Shown: in pieces, positions 17,660-26,964 of the stretch
How the letters are laid out: the number at the start of each line of letters is the position of its first letter
Numbering within the stretch: position 1 is the first letter of the stretch
Source: CAKZSB01 sp964573105
Lineage (GTDB): Bacteria; Pseudomonadota; Gammaproteobacteria; Granulosicoccales; Granulosicoccaceae
Direction of reading: 5' to 3'
Assembly: GCA_964573105.1 (NCBI GenBank)
Contig: CAZNIS010000029.1
Coordinates: forward strand, 1 to 64,000
Length of the DNA stretch: 64,000 nt
The notes under the pieces: generated by a model
What the model saw: the letters and a program-made list of their open reading frames with translations, nothing else
What the model was told of the DNA's origin: nothing
The model's database searches: none
Position numbers and translations under genes: made by a program

Positions 17660-18436
17660 TTATAGTTTGTAGTCAGGCTCGTTGCGGTCCAGCATGCGCT
17701 TTAGGGCATCGAAGTGGTAGACATGCGGTTTGCCACGTTTGAAGGTCTGACCTTTGAACGCTCGCGTTTGCTGTTCAGCTTCCGGTTTCATCGGCTGCAA
17801 TCTCTGGCCCGTCCACATCGCATAGAGCTGTACCTGAGCGGCGCGCTCGATGTAATAGAGCAAATCGAAAGCCTCACTGACGCTGCTGCCGAAAGTGACG
17901 ACACCGTGGTTGGCCATAAACAGGATCTTTTCACTGCCAATCAGACCGGCCAGGCGTTCGCCTTCCGTGGGATCCATCGCAGGACCCGTGTAGTCCGAAT
18001 CGTAGGCGATCATCGAGGACAACATGACTTCGGTTTGACCGATAGGCTTGATACGCGGATCTTCCAGTCGCGACAAGGCGCTGGCATGCGGCATATGGGT
18101 ATGAAAAACAGCCGTCGCATGATCAGGGTGTTGGCGGTGTATCGGCGCATGGATACACAGGCACGATCGCTCGATCTCCCCATCGCCTGCCATCAGTTCA
18201 CCGTCATAGCTGACCTCCATAAAACAGGACGCCGTCACTTCCGACCAATGCGTGCCAAAGGGGATCTGGTAATAGCAATCAGACTTGCCCGGCACGATGA
18301 GTGTCAGGTGATTGAAAATACCTTCGTGCATATCGTGCATGTACGCAAGCCGATGTGCGGCGGCAAGATCCACGCGGGCCTGCCATTCAATGTCTGTGTA
18401 TTGGCTTGATATGTCTAACCGGGTTTTGTCTTGCAT
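17660..18436 (-). CDS. Class II aldolase / adducin-family protein
   Basis: A 258-residue protein of the zinc-dependent class II aldolase fold (fuculose-phosphate aldolase relatives). Visible motifs are GIFNHLTLIVPG, FHTHMPHASALS (two zinc histidines), the acidic segment after VMLSSMIAYD, and ANHGVVTFGSSVSEAFDLLY (third zinc histidine). The C-terminal extension after residue 215 (KPHVYHFDALKRML) is typical of the adducin-like bacterial branch with unknown substrates. ATG 18436 is chosen because an unusually good ribosome-binding site (GGAGGTGG) precedes it. It is divergent from the TIR gene, with 246 bases between the starts. Confidence 0.9.
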   Translation of the reverse strand: MQDKTRLDISSQYTDIEWQARVDLAAAHRLAYMHDMHEGIFNHLTLIVPGKSDCYYQIPFGTHWSEVTASCFMEVSYDGELMAGDGEIERSCLCIHAPIHRQHPDHATAVFHTHMPHASALSRLEDPRIKPIGQTEVMLSSMIAYDSDYTGPAMDPTEGERLAGLIGSEKILFMANHGVVTFGSSVSEAFDLLYYIERAAQVQLYAMWTGQRLQPMKPEAEQQTRAFKGQTFKRGKPHVYHFDALKRMLDRNEPDYKL

Positions 18437-18682
18437 TGTTCCACCTCCGTTTTGCTTGCAAGTTATCACGACCGCTGCCGGCTCACCAGTGGAGCTGTCA
18501 TCGCGGCGACACGACGCACAGTTGATCACCTGTGCTCAGCCTATTGATCGGCACCAGAAAAGGGCTGTGCCCCGCGATCTGTGAATAGCTGAGCTTAACC
18601 ATAGATTTGATCAGGCGACCGATTATCTGTACCGTGAACATTAACTGATGCAGTGCGCAGTAACCGCAAGGATTTGTCGAAG

Positions 18683-21180
18683 ATGTCGCAGCAAACACAT
18701 CACTTGTTTTTGTCCTATGCCCGCAAGGATAACGAACCCACAGAAACAGGCGGTGAGGGCTGGGTCAGCGCTTTTCACAAACGTTTAAAGCGTCAACACC
18801 GACAGTACACCGGGCGCGAGCTCGACGTATTTCTCGATACCGAAGAAATCGACGACGGCAGCGACTGGCGGGCCAGACTTGGCCAGGGCCTACGCACGTC
18901 TCGGCTGTTTCTCGCGTTTCTCTCACCCAACTACTTTCGCTCGCCCAACTGCCGCTGGGAGTGGAACGAATATCTTCGTCGCGAACACACGCTGGCCCGC
19001 GGTGACGACGGTGTGGCGACGATCTACTTTGCCAAGGCGCCCGGCATGCCCGGCACAGACGACGAAGAACTGACCTCACTGCTGGACGATCTGTCAGACG
19101 ATCCCGACATCGTCGCGTGGATACGGCAAATCAACGCCGAAATGCGGCGCCGCAACATCAACCTGGACAGCTCCGACGCAAGTGATCGCTTCAATCCACG
19201 CGCCGCATTCGATCTGCGCCACTGGTTCGCCCGCGGGCCACAAGTGCTGGCTGAACTGGATGCGGCAGATCGGCTTGCCGAATTACGCCAACACCCCGAG
19301 CGAGATACCGATGACATCACCACACTGGCCGCACGGCTTGAAGCCATTGACCAGCGAATTTGCACTCGGTTGGACCGCTGCCTGCTGGCAGAGCTCGCGC
19401 CCGGACGCAACAGCCTGGGCCGCAGCTACCAGCACTTTGTCGGTCGCCACAGAGAACTGCGTGAGCTGCACCAGAATCTGATCAGCGATCGCGTCGGCAT
19501 TGTCACCGCGGTGCACGGCCTGGGTGGACAGGGGAAAACGGCGCTGGCCATTCAATATGCGCACGCCTATGCAGAATTCTACGCTGCAGGCGGGCGCTGG
19601 CTGGTGCCCTGCGAGGGCGTTGAGACCATGGCGGAGGCATTGTTGTCACTGTCCGAACTACCGGCACTGGGCATCGAACTCCCCGAGTCTGTTCGGGCGG
19701 AACCTGCAAAGGCTGTCACTCATACCCTGCATCAGCTTCAACAGCAAACAATGGCGTCTGCAGACGCACTGCGCGAGCAGCTTCGCTCGCACCAGGACCG
19801 ACTGAGCGCCGATGAACTGCTGCCGGACATTGAGCCGCGCGTGCTGGTGATACTGGATAACGTCGATCAGGCTGAACTTTTAAGTACCGATCAAACCGCA
19901 CTGCTGCCGCAGGAAGAATGGTTCGAGCTCGTCGTCACCACACGCCTCGATCCGCTGGACTTTGGTCTTGGCCGCGATTTGCGGCCAATTGCGATCGACT
20001 CACTGCCGATTGAAGATGCCATCGCTCTATTGCGCGATTTCCAGCCGCAGCAGCGCTTTGCAAGCGACACTGATGAAAGTGCCGCCCGCGAGCTGTGTGA
20101 AATGCTCGACGGCTACACGCTGGCGATTGAACTGGCTGCAGCCTACCTTGGCGAACATCCGGAAATACGTCCGGCCGACTACTGTCGGCAGCTGCGACAG
20201 CATGGCCTGGACGATATCGACAACACGCTCGAGCAGATCGACGAAAAACCACGCCACCGGGAAAAACAGCTCAGTTTGATACTCGAATGGACACTCAATC
20301 AACTAAGCCCGCCGGCGCGCCATCTACTGGAACACGCCTGCTGGCTGGATGCCGACTCTATCATCAGTGAATGGATGCAAAAGATCGTCACGCAACAATT
20401 TCCAGAGATGGCGGATTCCCAGGCAGAGCGTGCCAATGCACTGACATTTATATCGCAAGTGCTGACGGCCAGCCTGGACGAGCAGCAAGCTAATGCGTTA
20501 ATCAGCGCACTCTCCGAACCGGAAACCAGCCCCGATGCACTAGAGCCGCTGCGCACACTTGCCACTCAAATTGAAGACGAAACCTTTCGCGAGCGCTGGA
20601 TAAACGCGCTCGACTGCGTGGCTGCACAAGCCCCCGACAGCAGTCGGCCAAACCCGTGGCTGGAACTGTGGAGAGAACTGATAGGTCTGCGCTTGCTCAC
20701 TGTCTATTCGGAAAACACGACGGCACAACACCATCGGCTGCACAGCGTTCCTCGATTGGCGATCCTGCATCGGCTGGTCGCGAGCCATCTTCGCAACAGC
20801 CTGGATCCAGAGACTAAAGCGATGCGATTATCCTCATTAGAGGCGATGGTTTTCGATGAACAAGCCAGCTTCGAACATCAATGGAGACACACACCGGCGT
20901 TGCAGTGGCAGATTCGTCCGTTCGGTGACAATGTACTGCATCTTCAGCGCTACCTGCCCCATTCCATTGGCATTGCCATGTGGTGTGGTGTACTCGCTCA
21001 GGCGGAGCAACAGACGGGGTTGGTTTCGCGCACAGAACGACTCGCCAGGCGATGCACCAACACGTTGGCGGAGATGCATCAGCAAAACCCTGACGACGAT
21101 GAGATAAAAAGACTTTATTCAGGCTCGCTGAATACCATTGGCGACTTCTATCTGCAACGCGGACAGCACGGCGACGCCGA
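18683..21180 (+). CDS. TIR-NB-ARC STAND protein with TPR-like C-terminal region (3' end lost in gap)
   Basis: 832 codons remain before the gap. Residues about 6-135 are a TIR domain (LFLSYARKDNEP, VFLDTEEIDDGSDW, SRLFLAFLSPNYF), with C90-x-x-E93 placing the glutamate needed for NAD cleavage. Residues about 245-560 are NB-ARC: P-loop GLGGQGKT (279-286), Walker B VLVILDNVD (387-395), VVTTRLD, and GYTLAIELAAAYL in place of the GLPLA motif. A helical region follows, ending in what looks like a tetratricopeptide repeat (NTIGDFYLQRGQHGDA). Such proteins are STAND NTPases that oligomerise after sensing a ligand; in bacteria many are anti-phage NADases. That role is inferred. ATG 18683 fits the TIR start. 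The true stop is unknown. Confidence 0.9.
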
Positions 21181-21280
21181 NNNNNNNNNNNNNNNNNNNN
21201 NNNNNNNNNNNNNNNNNNNNNNNNNNNNNNNNNNNNNNNNNNNNNNNNNNNNNNNNNNNNNNNNNNNNNNNNNNNNNNNN
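21181..21280. other. Assembly gap (100 N)
   Basis: Exactly 100 N. On the left is the TPR-like end of the TIR-NB-ARC gene, on the right an unrelated open frame already inside its coding region. The missing DNA therefore includes one gene's 3' end and another's 5' end, and is probably several hundred bases or more. Confidence 0.98.
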
Positions 21281-21795
21281 AATGGGTGTTCAACAATTGC
21301 TGCCACCCGGTGCTGCAAAAGAATCGCCGCGCGTTCTATCGACCGACTCTGGGCTGGATTCGCATGGACCTGGATTTCGATACCGGCGAGGTATTGCTGG
21401 AGGAGATTCAGTCTGACTGGATTCGCGACCTGCGCACCCTGCAGGGCTGGCACAAACCATCCGAGGACAATGCTTCGGCGACCGTGCTCGCTTATTGCAA
21501 CGCGATGCAGCGACGGCTGGGTAAAATTTGGGATGAAGCACTGATGGCGGCGGCCTTGTGGTTTGTGCGCGAGGAACTGGGCCTGCATTCGATCTGGTAT
21601 CACACGTTCGAGTCTGGCTGCCGACTCAAGCGAATCGTTGAAGATAAACCACCGCGCTCGCTGTACACCCGGCTGCCGCGCAAATTCTGCTTTCAGCAAA
21701 CCAGCCAGCAGCCGATGTTCCTGCAGACTGACCGATACTATCGACGTTGCAGCAGTGGGAAACCAGCACCCCGGTGGTTTCACCTGCAGTTGTAA
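21281..21795 (+). CDS. Conserved gammaproteobacterial protein, 5' end lost in gap
   Basis: About 170 C-terminal residues of a soluble protein open to the gap edge. Distinct stretches are VFNNCCHPVLQKNRRAFYRP, TLGWIRMDLDFDTGEVLLEE, IQSDWIRDL and KPPRSLYTRLPRKFCFQQT. From memory this resembles a family of hypothetical proteins in Vibrio and Pseudomonas relatives that is always followed by a small basic protein starting MxxRRNPxxxxxxxxKGGVHxKS, and that small gene is indeed next. The function is unknown to me. The frame after the gap differs from that of the TIR gene, consistent with two separate genes. Confidence 0.7.
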
Positions 21796-21817
21796 TTTAT
21801 CCGGGGCAGGAGGGCTT

Positions 21818-22093
21818 ATGCCTGTAAGAAGAAACCCGGTCGTCCGCGCCGGCGCAATTTTGCGAAAAGGCGGAGTGCACACCAAAAGTGTGTCGGGCCA
21901 GCGGCATCGCGGCAAAATCGATTTACGCGATGAAATCGATGAATGGCTAGACGATTCAGACGATACCGATCTGATTCCACACCCGTGCAAGGCCGAGGGC
22001 GGCGACGAGCCGCCCTCGGGTTCTACAGTTTGTGTTCCATTGTTGTTAGTGATCGACACCCACTTCAATTACAGCCTGACAGCTAGCCGGTAA
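21818..22093 (+). CDS. Small basic conserved protein paired with the preceding gene
   Basis: A 91-codon frame starting at ATG 21818 after a strong ribosome-binding site (AGGAGGG). The first 50 residues, MPVRRNPVVRAGAILRKGGV then HTKSVSGQRHRGKIDLRDE and an acidic DDSDDTD run, look like a complete small protein of the type found beside the preceding family. The remaining 40 residues run through a strong hairpin and into the convergent oxidoreductase gene (overlap 22069-22093), which is unusual, so the natural stop may have been lost by mutation. No function is known. Confidence 0.65.
   Translation: MPVRRNPVVRAGAILRKGGVHTKSVSGQRHRGKIDLRDEIDEWLDDSDDTDLIPHPCKAEGGDEPPSGSTVCVPLLLVIDTHFNYSLTASR
21993..22019. 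terminator. Strong hairpin between convergent genes
   Basis: An 11-base stem (21993-22003 with 22009-22019, arms CCGAGGGCGGC and complement) around the loop GACGA. It lies between the plus-strand pair and the minus-strand flavin oxidoreductase, but inside the nominal frame of the small protein. No long T run follows. Confidence 0.55.
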
Positions 22094-24111
22094 GCATCCA
22101 GCAAGGCTGCATGCAGTGATCGACTGCTGATCGCATCACCCACACGATACAGTTCATACTCGCCTTTGGCAGCTTGCGTCGGTTGCGGCTGGGCATTGAT
22201 CAGTGCATCGACATCAGTGACACCGTCATTGACTGAACCGGCCCGCATAGTTCGATACAGCTCATCGGCCGGGCGGGTACCACTCTCTACCACCACTTGC
22301 TCTGTTTCAATTTCAAGCAACTCATCAGTCAGGTCGTTGCGCAACGTGGCAAGCAATCGATTGCCCTGACGCTGTACTGACAGCAAAGCCAGGTCGTGAA
22401 GTACCGTCACTCCTTTCTGGTAAAGGCGTTTGCGGTGAACCGGACGCTCGGCGTAACCCAGTTCGGCACCGAGTCGATCATCGATGGTGGCAAGCGTTAC
22501 TGCGACGCCTTTCTCGGCCAGCCAGTCGGCGCACGACAACGCCTCATGACGGCCGGTGCCATCCCAAACGAGCACCTGATCTGCGGGTTGCACATCGCCA
22601 CCGAGCAGGTCCCAACCTGAATGGCTGTGCTCGGCACCGGATATGACTTCGGTGTTTGGCACACCGCCGGTCGCGACGATCACCACATCGGGTTCGTATT
22701 GCTGCACATCATCGAGCTCTGCAAACAGGTTGAATCGTATGTCCACGTTCAGTTGTTCAAGCTCTGCTATGCGCCAGTTGACCACCGAGATGATATCTCG
22801 CCGCCATGTCCCCTTTTCCGCCAACAGCAACTGTCCACCGAGCCGATCACTGGCCTCAATCAGTGTGACTTTGTGACCGCGTTCGGCAGCGACACGGGCG
22901 GCTTCCATACCGGCGGGCCCACCACCGATTACAATCACACGACGGCCCTGCTGTGGTGCCAGTTCAATCTGTTGCGGCAATTCGGTTTCACGGCCAGTCG
23001 CGACGTTGTGAATGCAGGAGGGCTTTTTATGCATGCAGTGCGATGCGCCAAAACAAGGACGAATCCGATGCTCTTCACCACGCTGAATTTTGTTGACGAT
23101 TTGCGGATCGGCGATATGGGCGCGTGTCATCGCGACCATGTCGAGAATACCCTCGCCTACTGCATAGCGAGCGGTCGCGACATCGGTGATGCGTGCGGCG
23201 TGAAACACCGGCACGGAGATCGCCTGTTTGACGACTTTGAGTTTTTCCAGAAACGGCGCCAATGGTTGGGTCATGCCCGGCATGTTGAATTCGGCCAGCG
23301 CCAGTTCAGTATCCATGCGACCCACCACGCAGTTGAGAAAATCGATCGCACCCTCGCGCTCCAGAATCGCTGCGATCTGCAAAGCCTCGTCCATTTGAAG
23401 GCCGCCACGCCCCTCTTCCATCGACATGCGGATACCCACCAGAAAATCATCGCCCACCTGTTTGCGAATTTCTTCGTGCACCATCAGTGCAAAGCGTGCG
23501 CGATTTTCCACGGAGCCGCCGAACTTGTCGGTGCGTCGATTGACATCGGGTGAGAAGAACTGACCGATCAAATGCGCACCGGCGTGTGTCTCCAGCCCAT
23601 CCAGGCCGCCCTGGTAGCAGCGCCGGGCAGTCTGGCCGAAGGCTTTGACGATGCGTGCAATGTCGTGTTCATCGATTTCACGCGGAATGCTGCGGTGCAG
23701 GGTTTCACGCACCGAACTGGGGGCGACGGTCGGCAGCCAGTTCTCTACTGTGGCATCACCACGACGGCCCAGATGCGTGATCTGACACATCAGCGCCGCG
23801 CCGTGCTGGTGCATGCGTTCGGCAAAGCGCTGAAAGTGCGGGATCACACAGTCGTCGTCGACACGCAACTGATCGAAAACACTGGGTGAATCCGGCGCCA
23901 CGTTGGATGAACCGCCAAACATGCTGAGTGCGAGGCCGCCTTTGGCTTTTTCTTCGTGGTAGCGCTGGTAGCGCAGATCCGGCATGCCGTTATCACCCAT
24001 GCCACAGGCGTGGCTGGTGCTCATAATGCGGTTTTTTAACTCGAGCTTGCCGATTCGCAGCGGGGCAAACAGCGGATCTTTCGCGGGCTTGGCAGTGTGG
24101 TTGGCAGACAT
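22069..24111 (-). CDS. NADH:flavin oxidoreductase of the old yellow enzyme / trimethylamine dehydrogenase type
   Basis: A 680-residue two-part enzyme. The N-terminal TIM barrel (1-370) binds FMN and has the family stretches LKNRIMSTSHACGMGD, QITHLGRRG, THAGAHLIGQFFSPDVNRRT and DKFGGSVENRARF. The C-terminal half has an FAD/NAD motif, VIVIGGGPAGMEAARVAAERG. Between them is the cysteine cluster CFGASHCMHKKPSCIHN; classical members have CxxC for the 4Fe-4S centre, but here the second cysteine is Ala. I recall the same CxGAxxC ... CIHNxATGRE pattern in a subfamily linked to N-methylproline (stachydrine) demethylation, so oxidative N-demethylation is a possible role. ATG 24111 (MSANHT) is preferred to the upstream in-frame GTG. 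Confidence 0.88.
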   Translation of the reverse strand: MSANHTAKPAKDPLFAPLRIGKLELKNRIMSTSHACGMGDNGMPDLRYQRYHEEKAKGGLALSMFGGSSNVAPDSPSVFDQLRVDDDCVIPHFQRFAERMHQHGAALMCQITHLGRRGDATVENWLPTVAPSSVRETLHRSIPREIDEHDIARIVKAFGQTARRCYQGGLDGLETHAGAHLIGQFFSPDVNRRTDKFGGSVENRARFALMVHEEIRKQVGDDFLVGIRMSMEEGRGGLQMDEALQIAAILEREGAIDFLNCVVGRMDTELALAEFNMPGMTQPLAPFLEKLKVVKQAISVPVFHAARITDVATARYAVGEGILDMVAMTRAHIADPQIVNKIQRGEEHRIRPCFGASHCMHKKPSCIHNVATGRETELPQQIELAPQQGRRVIVIGGGPAGMEAARVAAERGHKVTLIEASDRLGGQLLLAEKGTWRRDIISVVNWRIAELEQLNVDIRFNLFAELDDVQQYEPDVVIVATGGVPNTEVISGAEHSHSGWDLLGGDVQPADQVLVWDGTGRHEALSCADWLAEKGVAVTLATIDDRLGAELGYAERPVHRKRLYQKGVTVLHDLALLSVQRQGNRLLATLRNDLTDELLEIETEQVVVESGTRPADELYRTMRAGSVNDGVTDVDALINAQPQPTQAAKGEYELYRVGDAISSRSLHAALLDAYRLAVRL

Positions 24112-24213
24112 CGGGAATCCGGCGTGCAGCGCAGACGTGCGCACGCTACTGTAACCCGTTACCTTTTCTGGCGAAAGACAGACAAGGCGCTTGCGGCACT
24201 GCCTTTGAGGCGA

Positions 24214-24642
24214 CTACTGATCCTGTTGTTCTGCCAGAGTGCGCAACAACTCATTTTGCTCCTGCAGGCGCTCGTCGATACTGCGCAGTGTGCGCTGCAT
24301 GCGCACAAAGTCATCACTGTAGCGCGCCTCTTCGGCGATGGCACTGACACGGGCGCGAAGATCGTTGAAGTAGCTGCCCACCAGTGGCAGGTCGACAAAC
24401 ACCGCCAGCAGCCACAAGGCCACACCCACGACGACGGTGGCGCCGAACACCGCGCCCAGACCACGCGCCAGACCGACGAACATGTTGCGCCACAGGATAT
24501 GCCAGGGCGAGTGCAGGTAGCGCAGAAAGTCCTCGAGCTCGGCGCTGACCATGCGCTTGCGCGCCAGACGTGCGATGCGATCGTCTTCCACGGCTTCGGG
24601 ATCGTCACCGCGATAGTTCGTTCTTCTGGATCCGGGCCACAT
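24214..24642 (-). CDS. DUF5665-type membrane protein
   Basis: About 142 residues. Basic N-terminal region, then FLRYLHSPWHILWRNMFVGL ARGLGAVFGATVVVG, one or two hydrophobic helices (about residues 50-82), and a C-terminal amphipathic coiled coil rich in E, R and Q (about 95-140). The LHSPxxxxxxNFxxGxARGxG pattern is that of DUF5665, a small membrane family of unknown function. The start ATG 24642 is chosen; an earlier GTG at 24690 is possible. It lies between the flavin oxidoreductase and the FadJ-type gene on the same strand. Confidence 0.75.
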   Translation of the reverse strand: MWPGSRRTNYRGDDPEAVEDDRIARLARKRMVSAELEDFLRYLHSPWHILWRNMFVGLARGLGAVFGATVVVGVALWLLAVFVDLPLVGSYFNDLRARVSAIAEEARYSDDFVRMQRTLRSIDERLQEQNELLRTLAEQQDQ

Positions 24643-24754
24643 GTCTGCTGAGCGAAAGAGGTAGGCGATGCGGGCACTGCTGGCCCGCACCTCGACAAAC
24701 CGCTTTACGGTGCAAAATCAGGTCCGTCTGGACAGACCCGGCCAAATGGTTAGC

Positions 24755-26854
24755 TCAGCTGTTGAGGCTGGCGAAGTTCTGCCCTTTGCCTGCCAGTTCG
24801 ACCAGCAGCTCGGCGGGCTGCCAGAAAAAGTCATCCTGCTCGGCAAAGCGCCGGATATCCGCCAGCACGCGGTCAAGGCCAATGGTATCGGCATATTGCA
24901 TAGGCCCGCCACGCCAGCGCGGAAAACCGTAGCCGTAAATCGCGGTGATATCGACATCCAGCGGTCGCAGTGCAATGCCCTCCTGAACGACATTGGCCGC
25001 CTCGTTGATCATGGCCGCCAGATAGCGATCGATGATTTGCTGATTGCTGAAGTTCTGCGGCTCGATGCCCAGCCGCTCGCGCTCGGCGTTGAGGATATTG
25101 ATGACCTCGGGGTTGGGCTGTGGGCGGGCGCCATCGTGCACGTAGAATCCCTTACCGGTTTTCTGGCCGTACCAGCCGTGCTCGCAAACCTGATCGGCCA
25201 CCGTGATGTATCGTTCTCGTGGATCGCGGGTGGGTGCACGGCGTTTGCGCGTGGCCCAGCCAATATCCAGCCCCGCCAGATCGCCGACGGCAAAAACCCC
25301 CATCGGATAGCCAAATTCGAGTAGTGCAGCATCGATATCGTAGGGGCTCGCGCCGTCGATCATGATGTAGTCGGCGCAGAGTTTATAGCGCGCCAGAATG
25401 CGGTTGCCTATGAAGCCGTCGCACACCCCGGCCCGCACGCAGACTTTGCCGATCTTCTTGCCCAGCGCAAAACAACTGGCGACGACATTGGCGTCGGTCG
25501 CGTCGGCGACGACGATCTCCAGCAACTTCATGACATGGGCAGGCGAAAAGAAATGCAGCCCGATCACCTGACCAGGCCGGCTGGTGGTGGCGGCGATTTC
25601 GTTGATATCCAGATAGGAGGTATTGGTGGCGAGAATCGCATCGGCGCGACAGACCGAATCCAGCTCGCGAAAAACCGCCTGCTTGACAGCCATATCTTCG
25701 AACACCGCTTCGATCACCAGATCGCAACTGGCGAGATCGGCGTAGTCGGTGCCTACCGAATAACGCGCCGCGAGCAGTTCGTCTTTTGCCTCGGCCGACA
25801 GCCGCCCGCGCTTGACGCTGGATTGCAGTATGCGATCGACACCGGCGCGACCGCGCTCGGCGCTTTCGTCGTCGCGCTCGATCATATGCACCGACAGCCC
25901 GGCATTGAGCATCGCCACCGATATGCCGGCACCCATAGTGCCGCCACCGATAACACCAACGGATTTCACATCAAGGCTCGGCTCTCCACTCGCACCCGGC
26001 ACTTTGCTAACTGCGCGCTCGGCCATGAAAACGTGCCGCAGCGCTTTGGACTGATCGCCGGCGACAAGATCGGTGAAGAGCCGTCTGGCCTCGACCATCG
26101 CATCATCGAACGGTTGTTCGACGGCGGCGGCCACCGCATCCACGCAGGCCAGTGGCGCCAGTGCACCACGTGCGCGCGAACGGACGAGGTCGCGCTGTTG
26201 CTCGATGACTGAGGCATCAGCGCGCGCCGCGGCGAGACCATCGTCAATGTCGCGCACCGGCCTGACCGGCAAACCGGTGTCAATCGCTTCGCGCGCGAAA
26301 TCGCAACCGGCCGCAATCGCATCGCTGCCGTCGACCACGGCATCGAGAATGCCATCGGCGTGTGCCTCGGCTGCATTGACCGGGCGTCCGCTGGTCATGA
26401 TGGCGAGCGCGCGCTCGACACCAATCAGCCGCGGCAGGCGCACCGTGCCGCCGGCACCGGGTATCAGCCCCAAATTGACTTCGGGCAGACCGACTTTGCT
26501 GCCGGTCAAAGCCACGCGATAGTGACAGGCCAGCGCGGTTTCCAGCCCACCGCCGAGGGCCGTCCCATGCATTGCCGCGATGACTGGCTTTGAACTGGCT
26601 TCAATGGCATTTAACACCTCGGGCAGCGATGGCGCCTGTGGTGGCTTGCCAAACTCGCGGATATCCGCACCGGCAAAAAAAGTACGGCCTTCGCAGCCGA
26701 TGACGATAGCCTTGACGGCATCGTCAGCCAGCGCCTGTTCGATCGACGCCAGCAACCCGGAACGCACCGCCTGCCCTAGTGCATTGACCGGTGGATTGTT
26801 GGTGCTGATGACGGCGATATCGGCATCGACGCGATAGCTGACAGGTTGGCTCAC
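24755..26854 (-). CDS. Bifunctional enoyl-CoA hydratase / 3-hydroxyacyl-CoA dehydrogenase (FadJ/FadB type)
   Basis: A 699-residue fatty-acid beta-oxidation enzyme. The N-terminal crotonase domain (1-190) has the oxyanion stretch GTALGGGLETALACHYRVAL and both catalytic glutamates (LETAL and LPEVNLGL). Then come the NAD-binding domain (GVIGGGTMGAGISVAMLNAG, about 290), NTSYLDINEIA, the catalytic histidine in GLHFFSPAHVMKLLEIV and GFIGNRIL, and the C-terminal dehydrogenase domains with YGFPRWRGGPMQYAD. The architecture is that of peroxisomal L-bifunctional enzyme and FadJ. No thiolase gene follows. The start is GTG 26854, overlapping the stop of the zinc-ribbon miniprotein (GTGA), which suggests translational coupling. 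Confidence 0.94.
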   Translation of the reverse strand: MSQPVSYRVDADIAVISTNNPPVNALGQAVRSGLLASIEQALADDAVKAIVIGCEGRTFFAGADIREFGKPPQAPSLPEVLNAIEASSKPVIAAMHGTALGGGLETALACHYRVALTGSKVGLPEVNLGLIPGAGGTVRLPRLIGVERALAIMTSGRPVNAAEAHADGILDAVVDGSDAIAAGCDFAREAIDTGLPVRPVRDIDDGLAAARADASVIEQQRDLVRSRARGALAPLACVDAVAAAVEQPFDDAMVEARRLFTDLVAGDQSKALRHVFMAERAVSKVPGASGEPSLDVKSVGVIGGGTMGAGISVAMLNAGLSVHMIERDDESAERGRAGVDRILQSSVKRGRLSAEAKDELLAARYSVGTDYADLASCDLVIEAVFEDMAVKQAVFRELDSVCRADAILATNTSYLDINEIAATTSRPGQVIGLHFFSPAHVMKLLEIVVADATDANVVASCFALGKKIGKVCVRAGVCDGFIGNRILARYKLCADYIMIDGASPYDIDAALLEFGYPMGVFAVGDLAGLDIGWATRKRRAPTRDPRERYITVADQVCEHGWYGQKTGKGFYVHDGARPQPNPEVINILNAERERLGIEPQNFSNQQIIDRYLAAMINEAANVVQEGIALRPLDVDITAIYGYGFPRWRGGPMQYADTIGLDRVLADIRRFAEQDDFFWQPAELLVELAGKGQNFASLNS

Positions 26855-26964
26855 GGGGCGGTATCTCCGGCTGCGGGGGCCGAAATGCTACCACAACAAC
26901 CCAGGCAAGCCGGATCTGTCGGTACCTGCCCACAGCGTGGACAGGTGCAACCATCAGATGACAT
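26851..26964 (-). CDS. 37-residue zinc-ribbon miniprotein between the TetR and FadJ-type genes
   Basis: ATG at 26964 opens a 37-codon frame encoding CTCPRCGQVPTDPACLGCCG in its first 25 residues: two CxxC knuckles (C8/C11 and C20/C23) spaced as in zinc ribbons or rubredoxin-like sites, plus C6 and C24. Its start overlaps the end of the TetR gene by 11 bases and its stop shares bases with the GTG start of the FadJ-type gene, as expected for a translated link in an operon. It is too short for standard gene callers. Whether it is expressed is not shown. Confidence 0.5.
   Translation of the reverse strand: MSSDGCTCPRCGQVPTDPACLGCCGSISAPAAGDTAP

Noticed and set aside
21281..21544. Continuation of the TIR-NB-ARC frame after the N gap
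   Set aside because: The sequence in that frame is Cys/Arg-rich nonsense, while another frame gives a recognisable conserved protein. The open frame across N is an artefact.
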